From CAYRHS01 sp964424125 (GTDB taxonomy: Bacteria > Actinomycetota > Acidimicrobiia > IMCC26256 > JAOSJL01), in NCBI GenBank assembly GCA_964424125.1, contig CAYRHS010000101.1:1-11661 (forward strand): 11,661 nucleotides of DNA, read 5' to 3'. Each line of letters opens with the position of its first letter. Positions within the stretch are counted from its first letter, which is position 1. Below, piece by piece: positions 1 through 6,236 of this stretch. The notes beneath the pieces were generated by a model, which saw nothing but the letters and a program-made list of their open reading frames with translations, ran no database searches and had not been told where the DNA came from. The position numbers and the translations under genes are program-made.

Positions 1-346
1 GTTCGCCCTCTCGGGTGGCCAGCAGCAGCGGCTCTGCATCGCCCGCTGCCTCGCCGTCGATCCCGACGTGATCCTGATGGACGAGCCGTGCTCCGCCCTC
101 GACCCGATCGCCACCGCCAAGATCGAGGACCTCATGGCGGAGCTCAAGGAGCGGCTCACGATCGTGGTCGTCACGCACAACATGCAGCAGGCGGCGCGGG
201 TGTCGGACACGACTGCCTTCCTGACCACCGACGTCCACGAGGGCGGTCGCATCGGGCACCTCGTCGAGGTCGACCGCACCGACAAGCTCTTCACGAGCCC
301 GTCGGACCCTCGAACCGAGGGCTACATAACGGGACGATTCGGCTGA
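1..346 (+). CDS. pstB: Phosphate ABC transporter ATP-binding subunit PstB, C-terminal part (5' end outside window)
   Basis: This is the C-terminal 114 residues of an ABC ATPase, read from base 2 to the TGA at 344-346; the Walker A part lies upstream of the window. Visible in order are the ABC signature LSGGQQQR, the Walker B and D-loop region VILMDEPCSALDP, and the H-loop VVVTHN. The run ALDPIAT followed by THNMQQAARVSD is typical of PstB, which powers the high-affinity PstSCAB phosphate importer at the inner face of the membrane. The phosphate two-component genes that follow 40 bases later on the same strand support this assignment. No phoU gene lies between pstB and the kinase, although phoU often ends pst operons; it may be elsewhere. 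The PstB subfamily call is strong, but the family cannot be checked over the missing N-terminal half. Confidence 0.93.
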   Translation, partial: FALSGGQQQRLCIARCLAVDPDVILMDEPCSALDPIATAKIEDLMAELKERLTIVVVTHNMQQAARVSDTTAFLTTDVHEGGRIGHLVEVDRTDKLFTSPSDPRTEGYITGRFG

Positions 347-372
347 TTCATCGGCCTCATGGCCCGCGTCCC

Positions 373-378
373 TACACT
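373..378 (+). promoter_or_regulatory. Candidate -10 element for the kinase/regulator pair (near-leaderless)
   Basis: TACACT fits the actinobacterial TANNNT -10 pattern and ends 8 bases before the ATG at 387. The transcript would therefore begin at or within a base or two of the start codon. No convincing -35 hexamer lies at 16-19 bases upstream, and only a weak GAG could serve as a ribosome binding site. It sits in the 40-base gap after pstB, so the kinase/regulator pair could be expressed independently of the pst operon. This is a motif match only. Confidence 0.35.
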
Positions 379-386
379 CGAGTGAC

Positions 387-1595
387 ATGACGGCGATGGT
401 GGTCGCGATTGCGGCAGTGTTCGTCGCCACGACCGGGGTCCTGACGATCGCCCTGGTACGGACGCGACGACGCATCCCGGAGCCCGCGGCCGTCGTTCCC
501 GCGCCAGCAACGTCTTCGCACGGGGACGAGGACCTGGGCGAGCAACGCCCGAGCGACGTGTCGCTCGAGCATCGGGCTCGCGTGCTCGAGGGGGCGGCCG
601 CGGCGGCGCCCGACGGGGTCGTCGTCGTCGATCGGGACGGCAACGAGATCCAGCGCAACGTCGCCGCCGAGCGCTATCAGGGGGCGCGACACGCGGACGC
701 GCTCGCCGAGCGCTCGATCAACGAGCAACTCGACGCGGCGCTCGCCGGAGAACGGACCAACCGGGAGCTGGAGCTGTTCGGCCCGCCGCCGCGCGTGCTG
801 CGGATCATGACGGAGCCCTTGCGGGTCGACGACCGGATCGTCGGCGCGGTCGCCTTCGTCCGCGACATCTCGGAGGCTCGTCGCGTCGAGGCCATTCGTC
901 GCGACTTCGTCGCCAACGTGAGCCACGAGCTCAAGACGCCGATCGGGGCGCTGATGCTCCTCGCGGAGACGCTCGCGACTGCGGACGATCCCGCGATCCT
1001 CGAGTCACTCGCACCGAGGGTGCACCTCGAGGCAGAACGCCTGGCGCGCATCGTCGACGACCTCCTGGACCTCAGCCTGCTCGAGGCGCAACACGAGCCC
1101 GAGCGCGAGCCCATCGCGGTCGTCGATCTCCTGCACGAGGTCGTCGAACGGGTCCGGTCGTCTGCGGAAGCGGTCGGCATCCAGCTCGTCGTCGACGAGC
1201 CGAGCACGCGGCTGCGCGCGCAGCTCGACCGACGCTGGATCGCGAGCGCGCTCGTGAATCTGCTCGACAACGCGGTGAAGTATTCGGACCCCGGCGGGGT
1301 CGTCACGGTCCGCGCCGAGGCCGAAGGGGACGAGCTGGTGTTCGACGTGCGGGACGAGGGCATCGGGATCCCGACCCGGGACCTCGACCGGATCTTCGAG
1401 CGTTTCTACCGGGTGGACCGAGCCCGGAGCCGGGCCACGGGCGGGACCGGACTCGGCCTGTCCATCGTTCGCCACGTCGCGGAGGCGCATCGAGGAAGCG
1501 TCTCCGTCCAGTCGACCGAAGGGGTCGGTTCGGTGTTCCATCTGTCATTTCCGGGTGCGGTCATGACCCGGCCTTCCCTCTCGGAGGCGTCCTGA
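387..1595 (+). CDS. phoR: PhoR/SenX3-like phosphate-sensing histidine kinase
   Basis: A 402-residue membrane sensor kinase. One hydrophobic segment lies at about residues 4-24 and is followed by RTRRR, which fits a membrane anchor with the rest of the protein in the cytoplasm. A PAS-like domain spans about 65-162, ending in the typical VRDISE. The dimerisation/phosphoacceptor motif NVSHELKTPIGAL contains His180. The ATP-binding domain shows the N box NLLDN (291-295), the G1 box DEGIGIP from Asp323, the F box RFYRVDRARSR and the G2 box GGTGLGLSIV. There is no extracytoplasmic loop, so the signal probably comes through Pst or PhoU or inside the cell, as is known for PhoR and SenX3. The stop overlaps the regulator start (TGATG), which suggests coupled translation. 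The orthologue name (phoR or senX3) is an inference from architecture and from the neighbouring pstB. Confidence 0.9.
   Translation: MTAMVVAIAAVFVATTGVLTIALVRTRRRIPEPAAVVPAPATSSHGDEDLGEQRPSDVSLEHRARVLEGAAAAAPDGVVVVDRDGNEIQRNVAAERYQGARHADALAERSINEQLDAALAGERTNRELELFGPPPRVLRIMTEPLRVDDRIVGAVAFVRDISEARRVEAIRRDFVANVSHELKTPIGALMLLAETLATADDPAILESLAPRVHLEAERLARIVDDLLDLSLLEAQHEPEREPIAVVDLLHEVVERVRSSAEAVGIQLVVDEPSTRLRAQLDRRWIASALVNLLDNAVKYSDPGGVVTVRAEAEGDELVFDVRDEGIGIPTRDLDRIFERFYRVDRARSRATGGTGLGLSIVRHVAEAHRGSVSVQSTEGVGSVFHLSFPGAVMTRPSLSEAS
1583..1587 (+). promoter_or_regulatory. Shine-Dalgarno site for the response regulator
   Basis: GGAGG lies 7 bases before the ATG at 1595, inside the last codons of the kinase gene. 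It is one of the few strong ribosome binding sites in this window and fixes the regulator start. Combined with the TGATG junction it implies a regulator translated both by coupling and by direct initiation. Confidence 0.7.
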
Positions 1596-2302
1596 TGGCT
1601 CCCGCCACGCCGATCCTCGTCGTCGAAGACGAGCAGTCCTACCGCGAAGCGCTCTCGGTCGCGCTCGAGCGCGAGGGTTTCAATGTCGCCGTCGCCGCGG
1701 ACGGCGCCGAGGCGTTGGAGCGTTTCGACGCCGGTGATCCCGCGCTCGTGCTTCTCGACGTGATGCTTCCGAAGCTCTCCGGCGTGGACGTCTGCCGTGA
1801 GATCCGCAAGCGCTCCCAGGTCCCGATCATCATGGTCACGGCCAAGGACGCCGAGATCGACGCGGTGGTCGGCCTCGAGGTCGGGGCCGACGACTACGTG
1901 ACGAAGCCGTTCCGGCTCCGGGAGCTCGTCGCGCGTGTGCGCGCTGCGTTGCGCCGCGCCGGTGCCGGGAGCGCCAACGCGCAGGAGGTCCGGTCCGAGG
2001 AGGTCCTCGAAGTCGGCGACGTGCGGCTCGACGCCGCCCGCCACGAGGTCCACGTGCGCGGCGACCTGGTCCCCATGCCCCTCAAGGAGTTCGAGCTGCT
2101 CGAACTGCTCCTCGCCAATGCCGGCCGTGTCCTGCCTCGCGACGTCCTGATCGACCGCATCTGGGGTCCCAACTACTTCGGCGACACCAAGACGCTCGAC
2201 GTCCACATCAAGCGGGTGCGCGCCAAGGTCGAGGAGGACCCGTCCCGGCCGGCACGGATCGTCACCGTGCGCGGCGTCGGATACCGCTACGAGAAACGCT
2301 GA
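1595..2302 (+). CDS. regX3: PhoB/RegX3-like response regulator, OmpR family
   Basis: A 235-residue transcription factor that would receive phosphate from the kinase just upstream. The receiver domain (about 5-120) has the acidic pocket EDE at 11-13, the phosphoacceptor Asp55 in LLDVMLP, Thr82 in IIMVTAKD and Lys104 in YVTKPF. The string EIDAVVGLEVGADDYVTKP closely resembles mycobacterial RegX3. A winged-helix DNA-binding domain follows at about 140-232, with LLELLLANAGRVLPRDVLI and the recognition-helix region TKTLDVHIKRVRAKVE, ending in VRGVGYRYEKR. Such regulators activate the phosphate-starvation regulon, including pst and often ppk and phosphonate genes, so the rest of this window is a likely target set, although I see no convincing RegX3/Pho box. 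The gene ends 27 bases short of the convergent gene at 2330. Confidence 0.92.
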   Translation: MAPATPILVVEDEQSYREALSVALEREGFNVAVAADGAEALERFDAGDPALVLLDVMLPKLSGVDVCREIRKRSQVPIIMVTAKDAEIDAVVGLEVGADDYVTKPFRLRELVARVRAALRRAGAGSANAQEVRSEEVLEVGDVRLDAARHEVHVRGDLVPMPLKEFELLELLLANAGRVLPRDVLIDRIWGPNYFGDTKTLDVHIKRVRAKVEEDPSRPARIVTVRGVGYRYEKR

Positions 2303-2329
2303 GGGGTCGAAGTCCCAACCGGCTCCGGC

Positions 2330-3391
2330 TCAGGTCTTCTTGCGGCCGAAGCTGATCTCCTTCTTGTACCAAGGGACCTTGTCGGCGTCGCGCTGCTTCT
2401 CGGCCTTCTTGGCTTCCTTCTCGGCCTTCTTGGCTTCCTTCTCGGCCTTCTTGGCTTTCCGGGAGCGTTTCGCCTTCCGTGCCGCCTTGGCCTGGGCCTC
2501 TTCGGCCTGCTTGCGCACGCGCTCGGCTCGACGCGTCTCGCGGTCGGTTCCCGTCCCGGCCGCGGGGGCCTCGGCCGCGGGCGCTTCGGCCGCGACTGCT
2601 TCGGGCGCCGGCGCCTCGGCCGCGGGCGCTTCGGCCGCGACTGCTTCGGGCGTCGGCGGTTCGGCAGGCGACTGCGGTGCCGGCGCGGGCCGGTCGTCGG
2701 GAGGACGCGACCTCGACTTCGAACGGCCGCGAGCAGACGTGCTGGAACCCTTCGGGCGGGGTGAGGACGGGAGGAGGTCGTCGTCGGCGGGGTCCCAGGG
2801 CCGCGTGAGCACCAGCGCCTCGGATCCCGCGGCCGGAGGCGCGTCGCCGCCGGGAGCGGGGCTGGTCGCTTCCGCGATGGTCGAGCGCGCTGGCCGCGGA
2901 GGTTCCGTGACCCGCTCGGGGGCGAGTGGCTCGGGCGTTGGTGTGGGTTGGGCGATCGGTGGTGGGGATGCGGGTTCCGCGACCGGCGCCGGTGGCTCGG
3001 GGGCGGGTGGCTCGGGTGGCGGTGTGGGTTCCGCGACCGGTGCCGGTGGCTCGGGGGCGGGTGGCTCGGGTGGCGGTGTGGGTTCCGCGACCGGTGCCGG
3101 TGGCTCGGGTGGCGGTGTGTGCTCGGCGACCGGCGGTGGGGTTGGCGGTCCGGAGGCCTCCGGGGGCAGTCCGGGCTCCGCGTCCGGTCGGGGCGCCGGT
3201 TCCTCGGCGGCGACGGTGGCCGCGGCCTCCAGGATCTCGGCCAGCGAGCGGACGTCGTCGGGCCGAGCTTCGCTTCGGTCCTCGGATTCTTCGCCGTGGC
3301 CGGAAGCCGACTCGCGGGAGCCGGGCTCGCCGGAGTGCTCGTCGTTGGGCTCGTCGTCGGGCTCGTCGCCCAGGAGGTCGGAGATCCGCAT
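2330..3391 (-). CDS. Unrecognised repeat-rich, probably disordered protein with lysine-rich C-terminus
   Basis: A 353-residue protein that I cannot assign to a family. It begins MRISDLLGDEPDDE and continues with an acidic, Ser/Glu-rich stretch to about residue 45. A short predicted helix (SLAEILEAAATVAAEE) follows, then a long Pro/Glu/Ala region with an 18-residue repeat (about 91-140), a basic patch RGRSKSRSRPP, and a 15-residue Ala/Glu repeat (about 245-275). The tail is Lys/Ala-rich with a heptad-like KAEKEAK repeat (about 310-331), ending VPWYKKEISFGRKKT. There is no signal peptide or membrane segment, so it is probably cytoplasmic. AAGGGA lies upstream of the ATG and supports the start. 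It follows ppx by 87 bases on the same strand. The acidic/Ser start and lysine tail resemble polyphosphate-interacting or histone-H1-like proteins; this is inference. The coding call is supported by the in-frame repeats (54, 45 and 21 bp). Confidence 0.75.
   Translation of the reverse strand: MRISDLLGDEPDDEPNDEHSGEPGSRESASGHGEESEDRSEARPDDVRSLAEILEAAATVAAEEPAPRPDAEPGLPPEASGPPTPPPVAEHTPPPEPPAPVAEPTPPPEPPAPEPPAPVAEPTPPPEPPAPEPPAPVAEPASPPPIAQPTPTPEPLAPERVTEPPRPARSTIAEATSPAPGGDAPPAAGSEALVLTRPWDPADDDLLPSSPRPKGSSTSARGRSKSRSRPPDDRPAPAPQSPAEPPTPEAVAAEAPAAEAPAPEAVAAEAPAAEAPAAGTGTDRETRRAERVRKQAEEAQAKAARKAKRSRKAKKAEKEAKKAEKEAKKAEKQRDADKVPWYKKEISFGRKKT
2399..2461 (-). repeat. 21-bp tandem repeat, about 2.9 copies, coding KAEKEAK heptads
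   Basis: Two identical 21-bp copies (2399-2419 and 2420-2440) are followed by a third that diverges near 2458. The period is a multiple of three and keeps the frame of the minus-strand gene, giving lysine-rich heptads predicted to form a charged single helix or a coiled coil. Near-identity at the DNA level suggests recent duplication. Confidence 0.9.
2568..2657 (-). repeat. 45-bp tandem repeat, 2 copies, coding an Ala/Glu/Pro 15-mer
   Basis: Copies at 2568-2612 and 2613-2657 differ at a single base that I can see (gccggc against gtcggc near the end). They encode PEAVAAEAPAAEAPA twice in the minus-strand protein. The frame-preserving period shows that selection acts on the minus-strand reading frame. 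Confidence 0.9.
2973..3119 (-). repeat. 54-bp tandem repeat, 2.7 copies, coding a Pro/Glu/Ala 18-mer
   Basis: Units at 2973-3026 and 3027-3080 are nearly identical; a third at 3081-3119 lacks 15 bp internally. They encode repeats of PEPPAPVAEPTPPP type in the minus-strand protein, likely an extended proline-rich spacer. The array is a probable site of copy-number change between strains. Confidence 0.9.
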
Positions 3392-3475
3392 CGCCTGTTC
3401 CCTTCGTGGCCCCGGGGACGTCGGCTCTGGTATCGACGCGTTCCGGGGGCGCCTGAAGCCGGCGGCCCGCGTCCG

Positions 3476-3504
3476 AGTCTAGGGAGGACCTTCCCTGCCG
3501 TCAT
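3476..3504 (-). promoter_or_regulatory. Candidate promoter for the repeat-rich gene, at the ppx 3' end
   Basis: On the minus strand ATGACG (3504-3499, four of six matches to TTGACA) is followed, after exactly 17 bases, by TAGACT (3481-3476), which fits TANNNT. The -10 overlaps the ppx stop codon. A transcript from about 3469 would have a leader of about 78 bases before the ATG at 3391. If real, the repeat-rich gene can be expressed separately from ppx. This is a motif match only. Confidence 0.35.
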
Positions 3505-5056
3505 CCCCACCGGGGCGGGGCCCGGCCGCGTCGACGTCGGGGACGATCTCGATGCGGCGCTCCAGGGCCCGGGAGAGCAGCGGCGTCTTGAGATCCTCGC
3601 CCCACCGCACCAGATCCGCGGGTGTGGGGCCGTGGACGTGGATGCGCAGCACCGAGTCGTCGACCTCCTCCACGCGCAGGGACCGAACCACCTGTTCGTG
3701 ACCACGCTCGAGCCCGTCCGCGACCCGGAGGATGCCGGTCAGCAGGATCGTTCGGTCGCGTCGACGCCGGGAGAGACTCGCGAAGGGAAGGTACGAGGTC
3801 TTCGGGCCACCACCACGATGGAACCGGACCAACGACGAGAGCACGGCGACCTCCTTCGGCGAGAAGCCGCGGAGATGGCCGTTCTCGACGAGATACGCGC
3901 CGTGGTGGTGGTGCTCGTCGAGCGCCACCTGGGCCCCGATGTCGTGGAGCCGGGCCGCGTGGGCGAGGAGCTCCCGATCGGTGGCCCCCAACCCGTGGAG
4001 GTGCGCGGTCTGGTCGAAGAGCTCGGTGGCGAGCGTGGTCACCTGGTCCGAGTGCGCGTCGTCGGCGTGCCAGCGCTCGCGCAGCCGCAGCACGGACGTC
4101 TCCCGCAGGCGCTCCGGCGACGCCCCTGGTGGCTCTTCGCAGCCGAGCGCGTCGAGGATCACTCCTTCGCGCAAGCCCCATTCGCTGACGGTCACGCCGT
4201 CGTGCTCCAGCGCGTCGAGCACGGTGAGCACGACCTCCACGCCGATCGGGAGGAGCTCGGCGCGACGCGTACTCATACCCGACCAGCCCGAGCGCTCCTC
4301 GAGCGTGCTCCGGCGGACCTCGTCCGCGAGCTCGTCGAGATGCTTGCGCCGGAGTCGGAGCTGGTTGATGGACGGCACGGAACCACGTCGATTGGCGGCG
4401 AGACGGGCGAGTGCTTTCACCGTTCCACCCGTAGCGACGCACATCTCGGCTCCGGTGGCCTCGAGGTCGCTCTCCACTCGGGTGAGCTCCTTCTCGACGC
4501 GTTCGCGCACGGCCGCGCGTGTGCCTTCATCGAGCTTGTCGGCGTCGGGCGAGAGCTCGGCGCGCAGACGATTGACGCCCACCGGCAGGGTGGTGGCGTG
4601 GGTGATCGCGGCTCCGTGCCCGGCGGCGAGTTCCAGACTGCCGCCCCCGAGATCGAGTCCGAGCACGGGGGTAGGTGGAAACGCGACGCTGCCGCGCATG
4701 CCCGTGAACGAAAGCCGCGCTTCCTCGGCCCCGGTGAGGAGCCGGATCGGCACGCCGGTGTCGGCTGCGATCGAGGTGGTCAGCATCGCGCCGTTCTCTG
4801 CGTCGCGCAGTGCGCTCGTTGCGACCGCCTCGACCCGTTCCGCACCCGCTCGCCGGGCGAGGTCCAGGAGATGACGGACCGCGTCGAGCGCGGCCACGGC
4901 GCGGTCGGTCGGGATCACGCCACGAGAATCGAGCGAGCTACCGAGTCCGAGCGTGGTGCGTTCCCGCGAGACCGGAAAGATCGAACCGTCGCCGTCTGCG
5001 TCCGCGACCAGCAGGTGGAAGGAGCTGCTTCCCAGGTCGAGCACGCCGATGCGCAT
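3479..5056 (-). CDS. ppx: Ppx/GppA family exopolyphosphatase / pppGpp phosphohydrolase with C-terminal HD domain
   Basis: A 525-residue protein of the ASKHA-fold Ppx/GppA family, which removes terminal phosphate from polyphosphate or converts pppGpp to ppGpp. The N-terminal domain (about 1-300) shows the phosphate-1 loop LDLGSSS at 6-12, ATSALRDAEN (79-88), the catalytic-glutamate region GAEEARLSF (109-117), the phosphate-2 loop DLGGGSLEL (135-143) and the GGTVKALARL segment. The C-terminal part (about 310-500) is HD-like, with LHDIG (His371-Asp372), a run of four histidines at 382-385 and VRFHRGG. The length matches the long GppA/Ppx type rather than the short mycobacterial forms of about 300-345 residues. 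It starts at ATG 5056, directly at the MRIGVLDLG strand, and diverges from the oxidoreductase gene. Polyphosphate and pppGpp activities cannot be told apart from sequence; the nearby ppk1 favours polyphosphate. Confidence 0.9.
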   Translation of the reverse strand: MRIGVLDLGSSSFHLLVADADGDGSIFPVSRERTTLGLGSSLDSRGVIPTDRAVAALDAVRHLLDLARRAGAERVEAVATSALRDAENGAMLTTSIAADTGVPIRLLTGAEEARLSFTGMRGSVAFPPTPVLGLDLGGGSLELAAGHGAAITHATTLPVGVNRLRAELSPDADKLDEGTRAAVRERVEKELTRVESDLEATGAEMCVATGGTVKALARLAANRRGSVPSINQLRLRRKHLDELADEVRRSTLEERSGWSGMSTRRAELLPIGVEVVLTVLDALEHDGVTVSEWGLREGVILDALGCEEPPGASPERLRETSVLRLRERWHADDAHSDQVTTLATELFDQTAHLHGLGATDRELLAHAARLHDIGAQVALDEHHHHGAYLVENGHLRGFSPKEVAVLSSLVRFHRGGGPKTSYLPFASLSRRRRDRTILLTGILRVADGLERGHEQVVRSLRVEEVDDSVLRIHVHGPTPADLVRWGEDLKTPLLSRALERRIEIVPDVDAAGPRPGGDDGREGPP

Positions 5057-5097
5057 CCCCGCGGTTCTACCGGACGATGGGCCGGTCGAGCGGAATC

Positions 5098-5109
5098 CAC
5101 CCTAGGGTG
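5098..5109. promoter_or_regulatory. Perfect 12-bp palindrome forming back-to-back -10 elements (TAGGGT on both strands)
   Basis: CACCCTAGGGTG is its own reverse complement and lies in the 58-base gap between the divergent ppx and oxidoreductase genes. On the plus strand TAGGGT (5103-5108) ends 6 bases before the GTG at 5115, the spacing of a leaderless transcript. On the minus strand TAGGGT (5104-5099) would start RNA near 5092, about 36 bases before the ppx ATG. No clear -35 is visible on either side. It could instead be the binding site of a dimeric regulator. Confidence 0.45.
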
Positions 5110-5114
5110 CGCGC

Positions 5115-6236
5115 GTGACTCGCCTGGTGGTCGTCGGTGGCGGTGTCGTCGGGACCATGCACGCGCGGGAGGCGCTCGGTCGTGGGTACGACGTCGTCCA
5201 GCTCGAAGCCGACCACGAGCCTCGGGGCGCGACGGTTCGGAACTTCGGTCTCGTGTGGGTCAGCGGTCGGGCCCGCGGCGAGGAGCTGGCCCTCGCGCTC
5301 CGTGCTCGTGAGCAGTGGGCCGCGATCGGTGCTCGAGTGCCGGGAGTCGGTTTCCGCGCCGCCGGATCACTGACGATCGCCCAGCGTCCCGACGAGGCCG
5401 AGGTGCTGAGAGAGGTGGCTGCGCAGGCGGACGCCGACGAGCGTGGCGTGCGGCTGATGGAACCGGACGAAGCCCGGATCCTGTGCCCAGCACTCAGAGG
5501 GAAGGTCGAAGCAGCGTTGCATTGCCGGCTGGACGCGCTCGTCGAGCCGGGGCTGGTGCTCCCCGCGATCCGGGCCGAACTCGCGCGCAGCGGTCGCTAC
5601 GAGCTGCGCGCGGGCCGCACCGTGGTCGACGTCGACACCGGTTCCGTGCGCGACCACCTCGGTTCCCGGCACCAGGGTGATGCCGTCGTGCTCTGTCCGG
5701 GCGCGGTGCACGAGGCGCTGCTGCGCGAGGCGCTCGAAGACGCGCCGCTGCGTCGGTGCCGGCTGCAGATGATGCAGACGGCACCGTTCCCGCCGGGTCT
5801 GCCGACCGCGCTCGCCGACGGCGACTCGTTGCGCTACTACCCGGCCTTCGACGTGCCCGCTGCGGCGGCGCTCGAACCCCGAGCGGGACTCGCGGAGGAG
5901 CGCCGCATCCAGCTGCTCGTTGCGCCGCGTGGGAACGGCGAGCTCACGATCGGCGACACCCACGAGTACGAAGAGCCGTTCCCCGTGTTCGTCGACGAGG
6001 CCCCCTACGACCATCTGCGGGAGCGCGCGGAGTCCCTACTCGGCGTGAGCCTGCCGCCCGTGCGGCGGCGGTGGTCGGGCGTGTACTCACAGGTGACCGA
6101 CGGCTCGATCTGCTGGCGGGCGGAGATCGCCGAGGGCGTCGTCGTCGTCACCGGACTGGGTGGGAGGGGCATGACGCTGGCGCCGGCGGTGGCCGCCGAC
6201 ACCATCACCGGGCTCGATCGAGGGGCAGTGTCGTGA
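5115..6236 (+). CDS. FAD-dependent oxidoreductase, phosphonate-associated (HpnW/TIGR03364 type)
   Basis: A 373-residue DAO/glycine-oxidase-fold flavoenzyme. The N-terminus has the dinucleotide motif VVVGGGVVG (Gly8, Gly10, Gly13), with Glu31 at the end of the second strand for the ribose. TVRNFGLVW (40-48) is the signature I associate with the HpnW_proposed family. The C-terminus carries LTIGDTHEY and GLGGRGMTLAPAVA, which closes over the flavin. That family is known to be syntenic with phosphonatase-like hydrolases, exactly as here: the next gene overlaps by 4 bases. Related enzymes have been reported to oxidise 2-aminoethylphosphonate or its N-methyl form to phosphonoacetaldehyde, so that is the proposed reaction; substrate choice is inference. 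GTG 5115 is chosen because it opens directly on the MTRLVVVGGG strand and lies 6 bases after a -10-like TAGGGT. Confidence 0.88.
   Translation: MTRLVVVGGGVVGTMHAREALGRGYDVVQLEADHEPRGATVRNFGLVWVSGRARGEELALALRAREQWAAIGARVPGVGFRAAGSLTIAQRPDEAEVLREVAAQADADERGVRLMEPDEARILCPALRGKVEAALHCRLDALVEPGLVLPAIRAELARSGRYELRAGRTVVDVDTGSVRDHLGSRHQGDAVVLCPGAVHEALLREALEDAPLRRCRLQMMQTAPFPPGLPTALADGDSLRYYPAFDVPAAAALEPRAGLAEERRIQLLVAPRGNGELTIGDTHEYEEPFPVFVDEAPYDHLRERAESLLGVSLPPVRRRWSGVYSQVTDGSICWRAEIAEGVVVVTGLGGRGMTLAPAVAADTITGLDRGAVS

Noticed and set aside
347..365. Imperfect direct repeat of TCAT(C)GGCC type as a Pho box
   Set aside because: The period is 9 bases, not the 11 of Streptomyces PHO boxes, and it lacks the GTTCACC core; too weak to claim.
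2303..2329. Possible terminator between the regulator and the convergent repeat-rich gene
   Set aside because: CCGGCTCCGG is not a true inverted repeat with room for a loop, and no T run follows.
2399..3119. CRISPR-like array
   Set aside because: The repeats are contiguous with no unique spacers, are multiples of three and are coding; they are protein tandem repeats.
2340..3482. 380-codon plus-strand frame, Gly/Ser-rich, antisense to the repeat-rich gene
   Set aside because: Its Gly-Ser repeats are the mirror of Pro/Glu/Ala repeats. The minus-strand frame has a good ribosome binding site, a sensible acidic start and a basic end, and fits next to ppx. Because the repeat periods are multiples of three they keep both frames open, so some doubt remains.
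2287..3705. 472-codon minus-strand frame rich in Pro/Arg
   Set aside because: It overlaps both the repeat-rich gene and the 3' part of ppx in another frame, and its composition is typical of an out-of-frame reading of GC-rich sequence.
2948..5311. 787-codon open frame on the plus strand
   Set aside because: It runs antisense through the repeat-rich gene, ppx and into the oxidoreductase. It lacks family motifs and is Arg/Gly-rich as expected for GC-driven shadow frames; the minus-strand ppx has clear catalytic motifs.
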